DNA of 64,000 bases, from positions 186,001 to 250,000 of the forward strand of contig NZ_JXUP01000003.1 in assembly GCF_001891085.1 (NCBI RefSeq), written 5' to 3'. Position numbers and translations under genes: made by a program. The notes beneath the pieces were generated by a model. That model had not been told where the DNA came from and ran no database searches. It saw nothing but the letters and a program-made list of their open reading frames with translations. Below, piece by piece: positions 1 to 8,359 of this stretch; position 1 is the stretch's first letter; every line of letters starts with the position of its first letter. This DNA is from Campylobacter concisus. Its GTDB lineage: Bacteria > Campylobacterota > Campylobacteria > Campylobacterales > Campylobacteraceae.

Positions 1-222
1 TACCGCTATTAGCACAAAGCCAGCGACCTGATGCGCCAAACGCCACTTTGCTTGCATGAAATTTGTAGGCTCGCTCGTGATCTCTGGGCTCATAAAGACA
101 TAAGAGATGTAGTAGCCGCTCACAATCAAAAGTGTGATAGCTATAAATCTAATCCAGTGTGTCAGCCTAACGCCGATGGAGAATTCGTATTCGCTGATCC
201 TGTCAGGATTTTTATGTGACAT
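1..222 (-). CDS. hydC: Ni/Fe-hydrogenase b-type cytochrome subunit (partial, 5' part)
   Basis: Only the first 74 codons are inside the window; the gene runs off the left edge. The ATG at 222 follows a strong ribosome site (AAGGAGAG). The translation begins MSHKNPDRISEYEFSIGVRL, then a first membrane helix and a second one starting near residue 63. This fits the di-haem cytochrome b that anchors periplasmic uptake hydrogenase and passes electrons to quinone; His21 and His64 lie where haem ligands are expected. It starts 10 bases after hydB, as expected for a hydABC operon. The call depends on the N-terminus and operon position. Confidence 0.85.
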   Translation of the reverse strand, partial: MSHKNPDRISEYEFSIGVRLTHWIRFIAITLLIVSGYYISYVFMSPEITSEPTNFMQAKWRLAHQVAGFVLIAV

Positions 223-231
223 CTTCTCTCC

Positions 232-1950
232 TTACAAATTTGGATTTATCTTATAAGTACTCAAATCATTTCCCTTCGTGTCCATAACATGCACGGCACA
301 CGCGATGCAAGGGTCGTAAGAGTGAATTTTTCGTATTATCTCAAGTGGTTTTGAAAGATCAGCGATCTTCATACCAACTAAGCACGCCTCGTAGCTACCC
401 ATTTGACCTTTGGCGTCTTTTGGAGAGGCGTTCCAAGTGCTTGGCACGACCGCTTGCCAGTTTGAGATGACGCCATCTTTTATGCGGCACCAGTGGCTTA
501 GCGCGCCTCTTGGAGCGTTGCCTTTGAAGTGGCCTTTATACTCTTTGCCATTATCTATGACATATTTTGTGCAGGTCTCTTGATCTGTCTTTAAATTTTC
601 GATCAAGGCATTAAATGCGTCCATCGTGTGCTCTGCGACCACTTTTGCTTCAAGCATACGAGCAGCAGTTCTGCCTAGAGTTGAAAAGACTGCGCTTAGT
701 GGCAAGCCACTCTTTGCTAAAAACTCATCAACTACCTTTTTAACTCTCTCGTTGCCTTTAGCGTAGTTTATGACGATGCTTGCGATCGGTCCTACTTGCA
801 TAGGCATGCCATCATATCTTGGTGCTTTGATCCAGCTATATTTGCCCTTTGTATCAAAAAGCTTGCTGTGAGCTAGCTTGCCCTCGCCATCTATGCTCTC
901 GCCATCAATAAGGCCTGTGTAGTTTGCTTCAGTCTCGCCGTCATATGGGTGAAGTGCTTTGTCGTTTTTATACCAAGACCTAGTAGCTTCTTCAGTGATT
1001 TTATTTTCATCGATATCATAAACCTTGTTAAGATCGCCATTTAAGATATAGCCACCTTTAAATAGATGATCATTTTTGCCGATCAAAAACTCATCGTAGC
1101 AGAGTAAATTTGCCACACCAACATCGTTTAGAACGCTTGGCTCGTTACCATAAGCTTTAGCTGCCATCAAGATATCTGGATAGTAAGCTCTATCAACAAA
1201 TTCTTTGATCTCAGCAAATTTACTCATATATTCGCCCATTCTAGCTGGATCCATAAGGTCCATCACGCAAGTCACACCGCCAACTGTTAGGCTTTGTGGA
1301 TGTGGGTTTTTAGCACCAAAGATAGCCATCATCTGAGCTGCTGTTCTTTGAATCCTTAAGCACTCTAAGTAGTGTGAGAGGACGATTAAATTTTGCTCTG
1401 GCGTAAATTTATATGTACTATGTCCCCAGTATGCGTTGGCAAATGGTCCAAGGTTGCCCTTTTTAACAAAGGCTTCAACTCTCTCTTTTACCTCTTTTAG
1501 CTTGTCAGCTCCTGTGGCAAATGGCAAATCAGTGTATTTAAACGCCTCTTCGCTAGCTTTATGTACGTCTGCGCTTAGTGCGGAGACTACGTCCGCCCAG
1601 TCCATGCCGTGGAGCTGATAAAAGTGCACGATGTGATCGTGAAGATATAAAGCTGCATTCATAAGCGTTCTAGTTAGCTCTGCATTTAATGGAGGCTTGA
1701 TACCAAGGGCATTTTCAACTGCGATGATGCCTGCTCGGTAGTGTGAGTATGTACAAACGCCACAAATTCTTTGCATGAAAAAGCCAGCATCTCTTGGATC
1801 TCTGCCTTTTACGATCTGCTCTAAGCCACGCCAAAGAGTTGAGCCAGAGTAAGCCTCTTTTACGACATTATTTTCATCTACGACAACTTCTATTCTTAAG
1901 TGTCCCTCGATACGTGTTATAGGGTCTATTACTATTCTTTTTTCACTCAT
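232..1950 (-). CDS. hydB: Ni/Fe-hydrogenase large subunit
   Basis: Catalytic subunit of a membrane-bound uptake [NiFe] hydrogenase (H2 to protons and electrons), 572 residues, a normal family length. Both nickel-binding cysteine pairs are present: RICGVC at residues 61-66 and DPCIAC at 546-551. His554 is followed by an 18-residue C-terminal tail, which in this family is removed by a dedicated endopeptidase after nickel insertion. It has no signal peptide; export would be by hitch-hiking on the Tat signal of HydA. It sits 9 bases after hydA and 9 bases before hydC, so the three are almost surely one transcript. Confidence 0.97.
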   Translation of the reverse strand: MSEKRIVIDPITRIEGHLRIEVVVDENNVVKEAYSGSTLWRGLEQIVKGRDPRDAGFFMQRICGVCTYSHYRAGIIAVENALGIKPPLNAELTRTLMNAALYLHDHIVHFYQLHGMDWADVVSALSADVHKASEEAFKYTDLPFATGADKLKEVKERVEAFVKKGNLGPFANAYWGHSTYKFTPEQNLIVLSHYLECLRIQRTAAQMMAIFGAKNPHPQSLTVGGVTCVMDLMDPARMGEYMSKFAEIKEFVDRAYYPDILMAAKAYGNEPSVLNDVGVANLLCYDEFLIGKNDHLFKGGYILNGDLNKVYDIDENKITEEATRSWYKNDKALHPYDGETEANYTGLIDGESIDGEGKLAHSKLFDTKGKYSWIKAPRYDGMPMQVGPIASIVINYAKGNERVKKVVDEFLAKSGLPLSAVFSTLGRTAARMLEAKVVAEHTMDAFNALIENLKTDQETCTKYVIDNGKEYKGHFKGNAPRGALSHWCRIKDGVISNWQAVVPSTWNASPKDAKGQMGSYEACLVGMKIADLSKPLEIIRKIHSYDPCIACAVHVMDTKGNDLSTYKINPNL

Positions 1951-1959
1951 TTTTTCGCC

Positions 1960-3105
1960 TTATTCTTTATCTTTACTCATAGAAGCTATAACAGCGTGAG
2001 CTGCTATACCAATGCCAGTAAGAGCTAAAATTCCAATGCCAACTTTATCGCTGACATTATCAGCTCCAAGACCCAAAACAGTATCAAAGAGTCTATCTGC
2101 CATAGGCTCTTCAAATGGTCCCATCGTATCCCAGAAGTCTGGCTCTGAGCAGCCTATACAGCCGTGACCTGCTTGAACTGGCCATGATGTGTGCTGGTTA
2201 AATCTCTCGCGTGAGCAGTTATTAAATGTATATGGACCTTTACAGCCTACTTTATATAAGCAGTAGCCATTTTTTGCGCCTTCATCGCCAAAGTTTTGGA
2301 CAAACTCGCCAGCGTCAAAGTGACCACGTCTTTCGCAAAGATCGTGAATTCTTAAGCCATAAGCCCATTTTGGTCTATTGTAAACATCAAGTGCTGGAAG
2401 TGTGCCAAAAAGCAAGAAATGAAGCACGTTACCAACGATATTTTTCTCACTTGGTGGACAGCCCGCAACATTAATAACTGGCTTATCAGTTACCTTTGAA
2501 AATCCCACTGAATTTGATGGATTTGGCCTTGCAGCTTGAATGCCACCAAAGCTAGAACAGGTGCCGATCGCAAAGATAGCAGCTGCGTCTTTTGAAGCAT
2601 TTACAGCATGAGTTTTACCTGTTGTGCCATGAGGTCCAACAGTTAAGAAATTTTCAGTCGCACCAGTTGGGATACCTCCCTCAACTAGTAGGATGTATCT
2701 GCCTTTGTATTTTTCGATCGCACTCTCTAAATTTTCTTCAGCCTGCCAACCAGAAGCTGCCATGATAGTTTCGTGGTATTCAAGGCTTATGTAGTCAAAT
2801 ATAAGACTATCTATGCTTGGAGCATCGGTTCTTAGTAAGCTCTCGCTACAGCCTGTGCATTCTGCCATATGAAGCCATATCACAGGAAGCCTATCGCTAA
2901 GCTCAGCAGCACGAGCAACCATCGGTGTCATCGCACTTGGTAGAGCCATAAAAGCTGTCATCGCACCAGCCCACTTCATAAAATCACGCCTCGTAAAGCC
3001 TTTATCTTTTAAAAGCTGCGCAATACTCGAGTCGCTTTTCATCTTAGGCAACGCACTAAGCTCACTTAAGCGCCTATCTATCTTTTGACGCAAGTCATTA
3101 TTCAT
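1960..3105 (-). CDS. hydA: Ni/Fe-hydrogenase small subunit, Tat-exported
   Basis: Iron-sulfur electron-transfer subunit of the uptake hydrogenase, 381 residues. A twin-arginine motif (TRRDFMKWAG, arginines 39-40) sits after an extended n-region, with likely cleavage near residue 66. The mature part carries the expected cysteines (for example CTGCSES, and the cluster ligands around CERRGHF and CIGCSEPDFW). A C-terminal hydrophobic helix near residues 353-372 would anchor it to the membrane near HydC. The ATG at 3105 has an AAGGAG site. First gene of hydABC; its promoter must lie in the AT-rich region upstream. Confidence 0.97.
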   Translation of the reverse strand: MNNDLRQKIDRRLSELSALPKMKSDSSIAQLLKDKGFTRRDFMKWAGAMTAFMALPSAMTPMVARAAELSDRLPVIWLHMAECTGCSESLLRTDAPSIDSLIFDYISLEYHETIMAASGWQAEENLESAIEKYKGRYILLVEGGIPTGATENFLTVGPHGTTGKTHAVNASKDAAAIFAIGTCSSFGGIQAARPNPSNSVGFSKVTDKPVINVAGCPPSEKNIVGNVLHFLLFGTLPALDVYNRPKWAYGLRIHDLCERRGHFDAGEFVQNFGDEGAKNGYCLYKVGCKGPYTFNNCSRERFNQHTSWPVQAGHGCIGCSEPDFWDTMGPFEEPMADRLFDTVLGLGADNVSDKVGIGILALTGIGIAAHAVIASMSKDKE

Positions 3106-3449
3106 ATAAGCTCCTTTGCTTGAAAATTTTACTTTTGTTAATAATATCTTTGTTTAAAGAAGTAAAAAATTATTTTATAAAATTAATATTTATAATTAAA
3201 TAAATTTTAACTAAAAAATTTAAAATCCCTTTTTTGCGATATATTTTCAAAATATAAAAAATAATATTTTGAAAAATTTTATTTTGATTTGATGAATTTT
3301 CAATATTTTAAGCATATTATTCTGAAAGTAAATATCAACTATAATTTTTAATGATTTTTAAAAATTTAGCATATTTAAGGCGAGAGAAATTTTTGAGATA
3401 TAAATTTTTAAAAGCCCAAATGGATGAAATTTAGGCTTTTAAATTTGCA
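3106..3449. other. AT-rich intergenic region between flgH and hydA
   Basis: 344 bases with no plausible gene. It is extremely AT-rich with phased A/T tracts, so it may be bent. It must hold the hydABC promoter; TATTAT at 3141-3146 (minus strand) is a weak -10 candidate. A perfect 12-bp inverted repeat, TTTTCAAAATAT at 3244-3255 and its complement at 3264-3275, is separated by 8 bases; its role is unknown. The end next to flgH holds a terminator-like hairpin, listed separately. Confidence 0.5.
3407..3443 (-). terminator. Terminator-like hairpin after flgH
   Basis: Ten-base perfect stem (TTTAAAAGCC at 3407-3416 pairing with GGCTTTTAAA at 3434-3443) around a 17-base loop, just past the flgH stop. 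On the minus strand it runs into AATTTATATC. The T-tract is interrupted, so termination is likely but may be leaky. Confidence 0.5.
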
Positions 3450-4157
3450 TTAAAATGGCCAGATAGCCTCCATGAGCCTTGTGCCCCAAGGCTTTTTGGT
3501 AGATTTGTCTAGCTCGCCCTCGGTTTTGTATAAAATTTTGGCATCAGCTATATATTTTGAGTCGATTTCGTTGTTTTGTGAGATGTCGTAAGGTCTGATA
3601 ACGCCACTTACTTGCATGATCTGCTTTTCGCCGTTTATAAGTAGCTCGCGACTACCTTCTATGAAATAGTTGCCGTTATTTAGGATTTTTATGATCCTAG
3701 CTGAAATGGTTGCGGTAAATTTCTCACTTCTGTTGCTCGTGCCACTTCCTGTAAATTTATTGCCACCACCTGCTTTAAAGCCGATGTCGCCGTATTTGTT
3801 TAGATTATCAGCTATATTTGAAAGTGGAGCAGCTCCAGCCGTAAATACACCTCCGCCAAGCGAGATGGTGCTATCTTTATTTGTACTTTTACTACCAGTT
3901 GAAGTTTGGCTTGCATTTTCTGAGATAACGATAGTCACGATATCATTTACATTCATCGCTTTTCTATCTGAAAAAAGAGGATTTTCGCCCTTTCCAAAGA
4001 GGCTGCCAGCGTTGCTTTGTCCGGTTCCACTATCTTTTGAAGGGAGTTGCTCGACATAAACCGGGGGTTTCATATTGATATGAGGATCAGCACTTGGTGT
4101 GCAGCCAGTGCAAATAATGCCCGCAGATAAGACGAGCCAAATCGTTTTATGGTTCAT
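3450..4157 (-). CDS. flgH: Flagellar L-ring protein FlgH
   Basis: Lipoprotein forming the outer-membrane L-ring bushing of the flagellar basal body. 235 residues. A type II signal peptide ends in CTGC with the lipidated cysteine at residue 19. The FlgH core is visible: DRKAMNVNDIVTIVISE, then the ring-forming region with NGNYFIEGSRELLINGEKQ and the VSGVIRPYDI stretch. It stands alone, away from the flgI operon. A sigma-54 promoter lies just upstream, consistent with a middle-class flagellar gene. The upstream neighbour is pta on the opposite strand. Confidence 0.95.
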   Translation of the reverse strand: MNHKTIWLVLSAGIICTGCTPSADPHINMKPPVYVEQLPSKDSGTGQSNAGSLFGKGENPLFSDRKAMNVNDIVTIVISENASQTSTGSKSTNKDSTISLGGGVFTAGAAPLSNIADNLNKYGDIGFKAGGGNKFTGSGTSNRSEKFTATISARIIKILNNGNYFIEGSRELLINGEKQIMQVSGVIRPYDISQNNEIDSKYIADAKILYKTEGELDKSTKKPWGTRLMEAIWPF

Positions 4158-4185
4158 AAAAAATGCCTTAAAATAAGTATCTTTG

Positions 4186-4194
4186 TGCTAGAAT
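4186..4194 (+). promoter_or_regulatory. Extended -10 promoter for pta-ackA
   Basis: TGCTAGAAT matches a sigma-70 extended -10 (TGn plus TAGAAT) on the plus strand. It predicts a start near 4201 and a leader of about 25 bases with an AAAAAGG ribosome site before the pta ATG at 4226. It abuts the divergent flgH sigma-54 promoter. Confidence 0.55.
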
Positions 4195-4195
4195 T

Positions 4196-4213
4196 AAGCA
4201 ATTTAAGTTCCTA
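4196..4213 (-). promoter_or_regulatory. Sigma-54 (RpoN) promoter for flgH
   Basis: Minus strand reads TAGGAACTTAAATTGCTT. The GG (4211-4210) and GC (4199-4198) are separated by exactly 10 bases, the diagnostic -24/-12 spacing. It lies about 40 bases before the flgH ATG. Confidence 0.85.
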
Positions 4214-4225
4214 AAAAGGTCGCAA

Positions 4226-5593
4226 ATGAAAAGTTGTTACGTTTTTACAGACAAAAATTTAGCACATCTGCAAGAAATTATAGCTACAAAATTCAAAAAA
4301 GTTGAGATTTTTAAGATAATCCCAGATGAAAACGATAAAAATAACTTAATAAATTCAAATGAAAAAGAATTTTTTCTAAAATTTATAGATAAATTTGAAG
4401 AGTTAAAAGCCAAAAGCGACTTCGTCATAGTCATTGGCTGTGAGGGCTTTAGTGTCTTTGGCAAAAGCGAGATAAATTTAAAGCTAGCTAGAAATTTAAA
4501 CGCACCAGTTTTTGATGAAAACGCAAGCGAGCTAAAAGCGCTAAATCCAAACTCAAAGCTTCTAATAACCGATGATTTTGATGAAATTTTGAGCTACAAG
4601 GCTGACATAATCACACCATTTAAATTTCAAAGCTTGCTTCTAAAAAGGGCCAAAGTAGCAAACAAGACCGTTGTTTTACCAGAGAGCGACGATGAGAGAA
4701 TTTTAAAAGCAGCTCACATCGTGCTAGAAAAAGGTGCGGCAAATATCATCTTGCTAGGACTTGAAGATGAAATTTCAAAAAAAGCGGCCGCTTTGGGGCT
4801 AAATTTAAGCAAAGCCAAAGTGATCAATCCAGAACAAAATGAGCTAACAAAAGAATTTGCAAAGAAAATTTATGAGCTTAGAAAGCATAAAGGCGTGGAC
4901 GAAGTCAAGGCAAACGCACTTGCTAAAGATAAAATTTACTTTGCTACGATGCTAATTCATGAAGGCATAGCTGATGCCTTGGTAAGTGGTGCTACAATGA
5001 GCACGGCTGATACGATCCGCCCAGCTTTGCAGATCATAAAAACAAAGCCAAATGTAAGTGTGGTAAGTGGGGCATTTTTCATGGCACTTGAAGAGGAAAT
5101 TTTACTCTTTGCCGACTGCGCCGTCACGCCAAATCCAAGCGCAGATGAGCTAGCTAGCATCACGCTAAGCAGCGCTCAAACGGCAAGTGCTTTTGGACTT
5201 AGCCCAAAGATCGCCATGCTAAGCTACTCTACGGCTGATAGTGGAAGTGGGCCTGATGTGGAGTTTGTAAAAGAAGCTGCTAAAAAAGCTAGCGAGCTTG
5301 ATGCAAATTTAAAAATCTCAGCGCCAATTCAGTTTGACGCAGCCGTTGATCTAAGTGTCGCTGGCAAAAAGATGCCAAACTCAGAGGTTGCTGGGCATGC
5401 AAATGTCTTTATTTTTCCAAATTTAAACTGTGGAAATATCTGTTACAAAGCAGTTCAGCGAAGCGCAAACGCCCTAGCCGTAGGTCCGATACTTCAAGGA
5501 TTAAAAAAGCCGGTTAATGACCTAAGCCGCGGTTGCCTCGTTGAAGACGTGGTAAATACTATCTTAATCAGTGCCATACAAGCAGGAGAATAA
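4226..5593 (+). CDS. pta: Phosphate acetyltransferase
   Basis: Converts acetyl-CoA and phosphate to acetyl phosphate. 455 residues: a reduced N-terminal region of about 130 residues, without a recognisable full DRTGG domain, then the catalytic PTA_PTB domain (from about [14 protein letters not shown]; active-site stretch [19 protein letters not shown]-terminal [14 protein letters not shown] and YKAVQRSA). This is shorter than the roughly 700-residue enteric form and longer than the minimal Gram-positive form. It ends 1 base before the ackA ATG, so the pair is translationally coupled. Confidence 0.96.
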   Translation: MKSCYVFTDKNLAHLQEIIATKFKKVEIFKIIPDENDKNNLINSNEKEFFLKFIDKFEELKAKSDFVIVIGCEGFSVFGKSEINLKLARNLNAPVFDENASELKALNPNSKLLITDDFDEILSYKADIITPFKFQSLLLKRAKVANKTVVLPESDDERILKAAHIVLEKGAANIILLGLEDEISKKAAALGLNLSKAKVINPEQNELTKEFAKKIYELRKHKGVDEVKANALAKDKIYFATMLIHEGIADALVSGATMSTADTIRPALQIIKTKPNVSVVSGAFFMALEEEILLFADCAVTPNPSADELASITLSSAQTASAFGLSPKIAMLSYSTADSGSGPDVEFVKEAAKKASELDANLKISAPIQFDAAVDLSVAGKKMPNSEVAGHANVFIFPNLNCGNICYKAVQRSANALAVGPILQGLKKPVNDLSRGCLVEDVVNTILISAIQAGE

Positions 5594-5594
5594 T

Positions 5595-6791
5595 ATGAGA
5601 ATTTTGGTTTTAAACTCGGGTAGTAGCTCAATAAAATTTCAACTTTTTGCAATGGATACCAAAACCAGTCTAGCAAGCGGTCTAATAGAGCAAATCGGTA
5701 GCTCCAGCTCAAGAGCGGTACTAAAAGCGAATGGTGAAACCTACGAGATAAAACGCTTCATAAAAGACCACCATGACGGACTTGAGGCGATGAACGAGCT
5801 CTTTGTCACTTCACACACCTTGCACGATCTAAGCGAGCTTGATGGTATCGGACACAGGATAGTTCACGGCGGCGAGAGCTTTTTTAGCTCGATGATCGTT
5901 GATGAGAGCGTCATCAAAAAGATCGAGGAGATAAGTCCACTTGCCCCTCTTCATAACCCAGGGCACCTTGCTGGCATTAAAAACGCAATGAAAGAGAGCA
6001 AAAATGTGCCTCACGTGGTCGTTTTTGACACGGTATTTCATCAAAGCATGCCAGAGTACGCCTACCGCTACGCTCTACCTTATGACGTTTGCAAGACTCA
6101 TCATATCAGAAAATACGGCTTTCACGGCACATCGCATAGATACGTCTGCAAGCAAGCGGCCAAAATGCTTGGCATAGAATTTGATAAATTTAACGCTATC
6201 TCACTTCATCTAGGTAACGGCGCCTCAGCCTGTGCAGTACAAAATGGCAAAAGTATCGATACCTCGATGGGGCTTAGCCCACTTGAAGGGCTCATAATGG
6301 GTACAAGAAGTGGCGATATGGACCCAGCTGTGGTCATTTACCTGCTAAATATCGGCGTCTTAAAGTGGAACGAGATCGATAACTTTTTAAATAAAAAAAG
6401 CGGACTTTTTGGAATTTGTGGCTCAAGCGACATGAGAGATGTTGTGGCCAAAATGCAAGACGATGAGCGAGCAAAGCTTGCATTTGAGATGTTTTGCTAC
6501 CGAGTGAAAAAATATATTGGCTCATATTACGCCATTTTAGGACGCGTTGATGCGCTCATATTTACCGGCGGTATTGGCGAAAATGCACCAAATACAAGGC
6601 AAAAAATTTGTGATGATCTAAAGCATCTTGGCATTCACATAAATCACGATCTAAATTTCTCAAGCGAGAGAGGTGAAAGGTGCATAGATGATAAAGATGC
6701 AACAATAAAAACGCTCATCATCCCAACAAACGAAGAGCTAGAAATCGCGATAGAAACGGCTAGAGTAATAAAAGAGAGCAAAGCTAAATAA
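5595..6791 (+). CDS. ackA: Acetate kinase
   Basis: Acetyl phosphate plus ADP to acetate plus ATP; the second step of the Pta-AckA pathway. 398 residues from the ATG at 5595. I prefer this start because the protein then begins [18 protein letters not shown] and an AGGAGA site precedes it; an in-frame upstream ATG at 5571 is inside pta. Motifs: NSGSSSIK phosphate loop, HRIVHGG, FGFHGTSH-like stretch ([12 protein letters not shown]), LGNGAS and FTGGIGENA. Full length. Confidence 0.97.
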   Translation: MRILVLNSGSSSIKFQLFAMDTKTSLASGLIEQIGSSSSRAVLKANGETYEIKRFIKDHHDGLEAMNELFVTSHTLHDLSELDGIGHRIVHGGESFFSSMIVDESVIKKIEEISPLAPLHNPGHLAGIKNAMKESKNVPHVVVFDTVFHQSMPEYAYRYALPYDVCKTHHIRKYGFHGTSHRYVCKQAAKMLGIEFDKFNAISLHLGNGASACAVQNGKSIDTSMGLSPLEGLIMGTRSGDMDPAVVIYLLNIGVLKWNEIDNFLNKKSGLFGICGSSDMRDVVAKMQDDERAKLAFEMFCYRVKKYIGSYYAILGRVDALIFTGGIGENAPNTRQKICDDLKHLGIHINHDLNFSSERGERCIDDKDATIKTLIIPTNEELEIAIETARVIKESKAK

Positions 6792-6902
6792 ATAGATGTT
6801 TAAAAATAAAATAGTTATTTTGTATTTTGCCAGATTTGATATATAAATTTTAAACCTAGCTCGTTTTAAAATAGAATTAGCATTTTTAGGCTACGAGATA
6901 AA

Positions 6903-6934
6903 AAGCTTTTGCGATTTTAAGCTCGCAAAAGCTT
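6903..6934 (-). terminator. Hairpin between convergent ackA and lpxD
   Basis: Perfect 12-bp stem AAGCTTTTGCGA (6903-6914) and TCGCAAAAGCTT (6923-6934) with an 8-base loop, 5 bases after the lpxD stop. The downstream T-run on the minus strand is short (TTTTATC). It may stop transcripts from both sides. Confidence 0.65.
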
Positions 6935-6938
6935 GCAA

Positions 6939-7895
6939 TCAATTTTTCTTAAAAAATCTCAAAATTTTTGCTTGGAGTTTAAACTGATCTGAAAGCTCCA
7001 TTATCGGATAAGCTCCAGCGTATTTTTTGCCACCAGGCAGATCTTTGCTAACACCACCGCGTGCTGCGATCTGCGCGAAGTCGCCCACTTTTACATGACC
7101 AGCTGAGCCGCTTTGTCCGCCCATTACGACGTTTCTGCCTAGCACTGTTGAGCCAGCAAGTCCAGTTTGTGAGACTATTAGGCAGCCATTTCCAAGTTCG
7201 CAGTTATGGCCTATTTGAACGAGATTGTCTATCTTTGTGTAGTTTGCGATCATCGTGCTTTCAAAAACGCCGCGATCTATCGTTGTGCAAGCACCGATCT
7301 CGACAAAATCGCCTAAAACAACATTGCCATTGTGATAAATTTTTACATGCTCGCCAGTTTTTGTATGTGCATAGCCAAAGCCATCGCTGCCTATAACGCA
7401 GTTTGCCAGAAGATGGCACTCATTGCCGATGACGCAGTCGTTGTAGATGACGACATTTGGATGGATGATGCAGTTTTTACCGATAGTTACGTTATCGCCC
7501 AAAAATGCTCCAGCCATGACTACCGTATTTTCACCCACGCTCACATTTGAGCCTATGTAGACATTTGGCATTATCTTTGCACTCTTGGCGATATTTGATG
7601 GCTTTGGCTCACAAAAAAGTGGCTTAGCATAATCTTTACTAAGCAAGGCAAATGCAAGGTGCGGGTTATCACACACAAGTGTGACCATACCAGCTGGCAC
7701 CAAGTCTAAAAGCGATTTTGTCACCAATATGGCTCCAGCGTTTGATGTGCTTATAAATTTTGCATTCTTCTCGCCGTCGCAATATGTTAGCTCAGCTTTA
7801 TTTGCATTTTTTAAAGAATTTAAGGCAAAAATTTCTATATCTTCTCCGCTAAAAGTAGCGTTTACTTTTAAAGCTATTTCACTTAGTTTCATCAT
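6939..7895 (-). CDS. lpxD: UDP-3-O-(3-hydroxyacyl)glucosamine N-acyltransferase
   Basis: Third step of lipid A synthesis: transfers a hydroxyacyl chain from ACP to the UDP-linked sugar. 318 residues. An N-terminal uridine-binding domain (to about residue 100) is followed by a left-handed beta helix of hexapeptide repeats (for example NVSVGENTVVMAGAFLGDNV), with the catalytic-region stretch IGSDGFGYAHT and QIGHNCELGNGC. A short C-terminal helical tail ends FKLQAKILRFFKKN. The ATG overlaps the ilvH stop (ATGA), so this lipid A gene is coupled to the ilv genes. Confidence 0.95.
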   Translation of the reverse strand: MMKLSEIALKVNATFSGEDIEIFALNSLKNANKAELTYCDGEKNAKFISTSNAGAILVTKSLLDLVPAGMVTLVCDNPHLAFALLSKDYAKPLFCEPKPSNIAKSAKIMPNVYIGSNVSVGENTVVMAGAFLGDNVTIGKNCIIHPNVVIYNDCVIGNECHLLANCVIGSDGFGYAHTKTGEHVKIYHNGNVVLGDFVEIGACTTIDRGVFESTMIANYTKIDNLVQIGHNCELGNGCLIVSQTGLAGSTVLGRNVVMGGQSGSAGHVKVGDFAQIAARGGVSKDLPGGKKYAGAYPIMELSDQFKLQAKILRFFKKN

Positions 7896-8359
7896 ATATC
7901 CATTATCACAGATCCGCCGCGTACGACGTCAACTGGGTTAAATTTCTTTATCGATTTTAAAAAGCTCTCGATCCTACTCGCATCGTCAGCCACCATGACA
8001 ACGATGTAGTTTTCGTTTGTATTTGTAACGATACCGTTGTACGACTTTAGTATCGCCTCAAGACCGGCAAAATTTTCACCAAGCGGAATTTTCAGAAGAG
8101 CCATCTCTTTTTCGACAAATTCGCCACTTTCTATGACTTTATACGTTGGTATGAGCTTGTGAAGCTGCTTTACGATCTGCTCTAAAACTCTCTCGTCGCC
8201 ACTTGTTACGATACTTAGCCTTGAGAAGTTGCTCTCAGGTATTGGAGCAACGGTTAGCGTATCGATGTTGTAGCCTCTGCCCGCAAAAAGCCCAGAAATT
8301 CTAGCCAAAACGCCGTGTTCATTTAAAACTATAACCGAAATCGTTCTTCTGATACTCAT
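7892..8359 (-). CDS. ilvH: Acetolactate synthase small (regulatory) subunit
   Basis: Regulatory ACT-domain subunit that activates IlvB and gives valine feedback. 155 residues: N-terminal ACT domain (RRTISVIVLNEHGVLARISG, residues 3-22) and a second ACT-like half. The ATG overlaps the ilvB stop by 4 bases (ATGA), the usual arrangement for stoichiometric production. Confidence 0.95.
   Translation of the reverse strand: MSIRRTISVIVLNEHGVLARISGLFAGRGYNIDTLTVAPIPESNFSRLSIVTSGDERVLEQIVKQLHKLIPTYKVIESGEFVEKEMALLKIPLGENFAGLEAILKSYNGIVTNTNENYIVVMVADDASRIESFLKSIKKFNPVDVVRGGSVIMDI

Noticed and set aside
31..219. 62-codon plus-strand frame at the left edge
   Set aside because: Antisense shadow of hydC, which has a ribosome site and family-like sequence.
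3670..4059. 129-codon plus-strand frame
   Set aside because: Antisense to flgH; low-complexity Leu/Phe/Pro composition typical of a shadow frame.
7061..7396. 111-codon plus-strand frame
   Set aside because: Antisense to the hexapeptide repeats of lpxD; rich in Arg/Leu/Ser/His as such shadows are.
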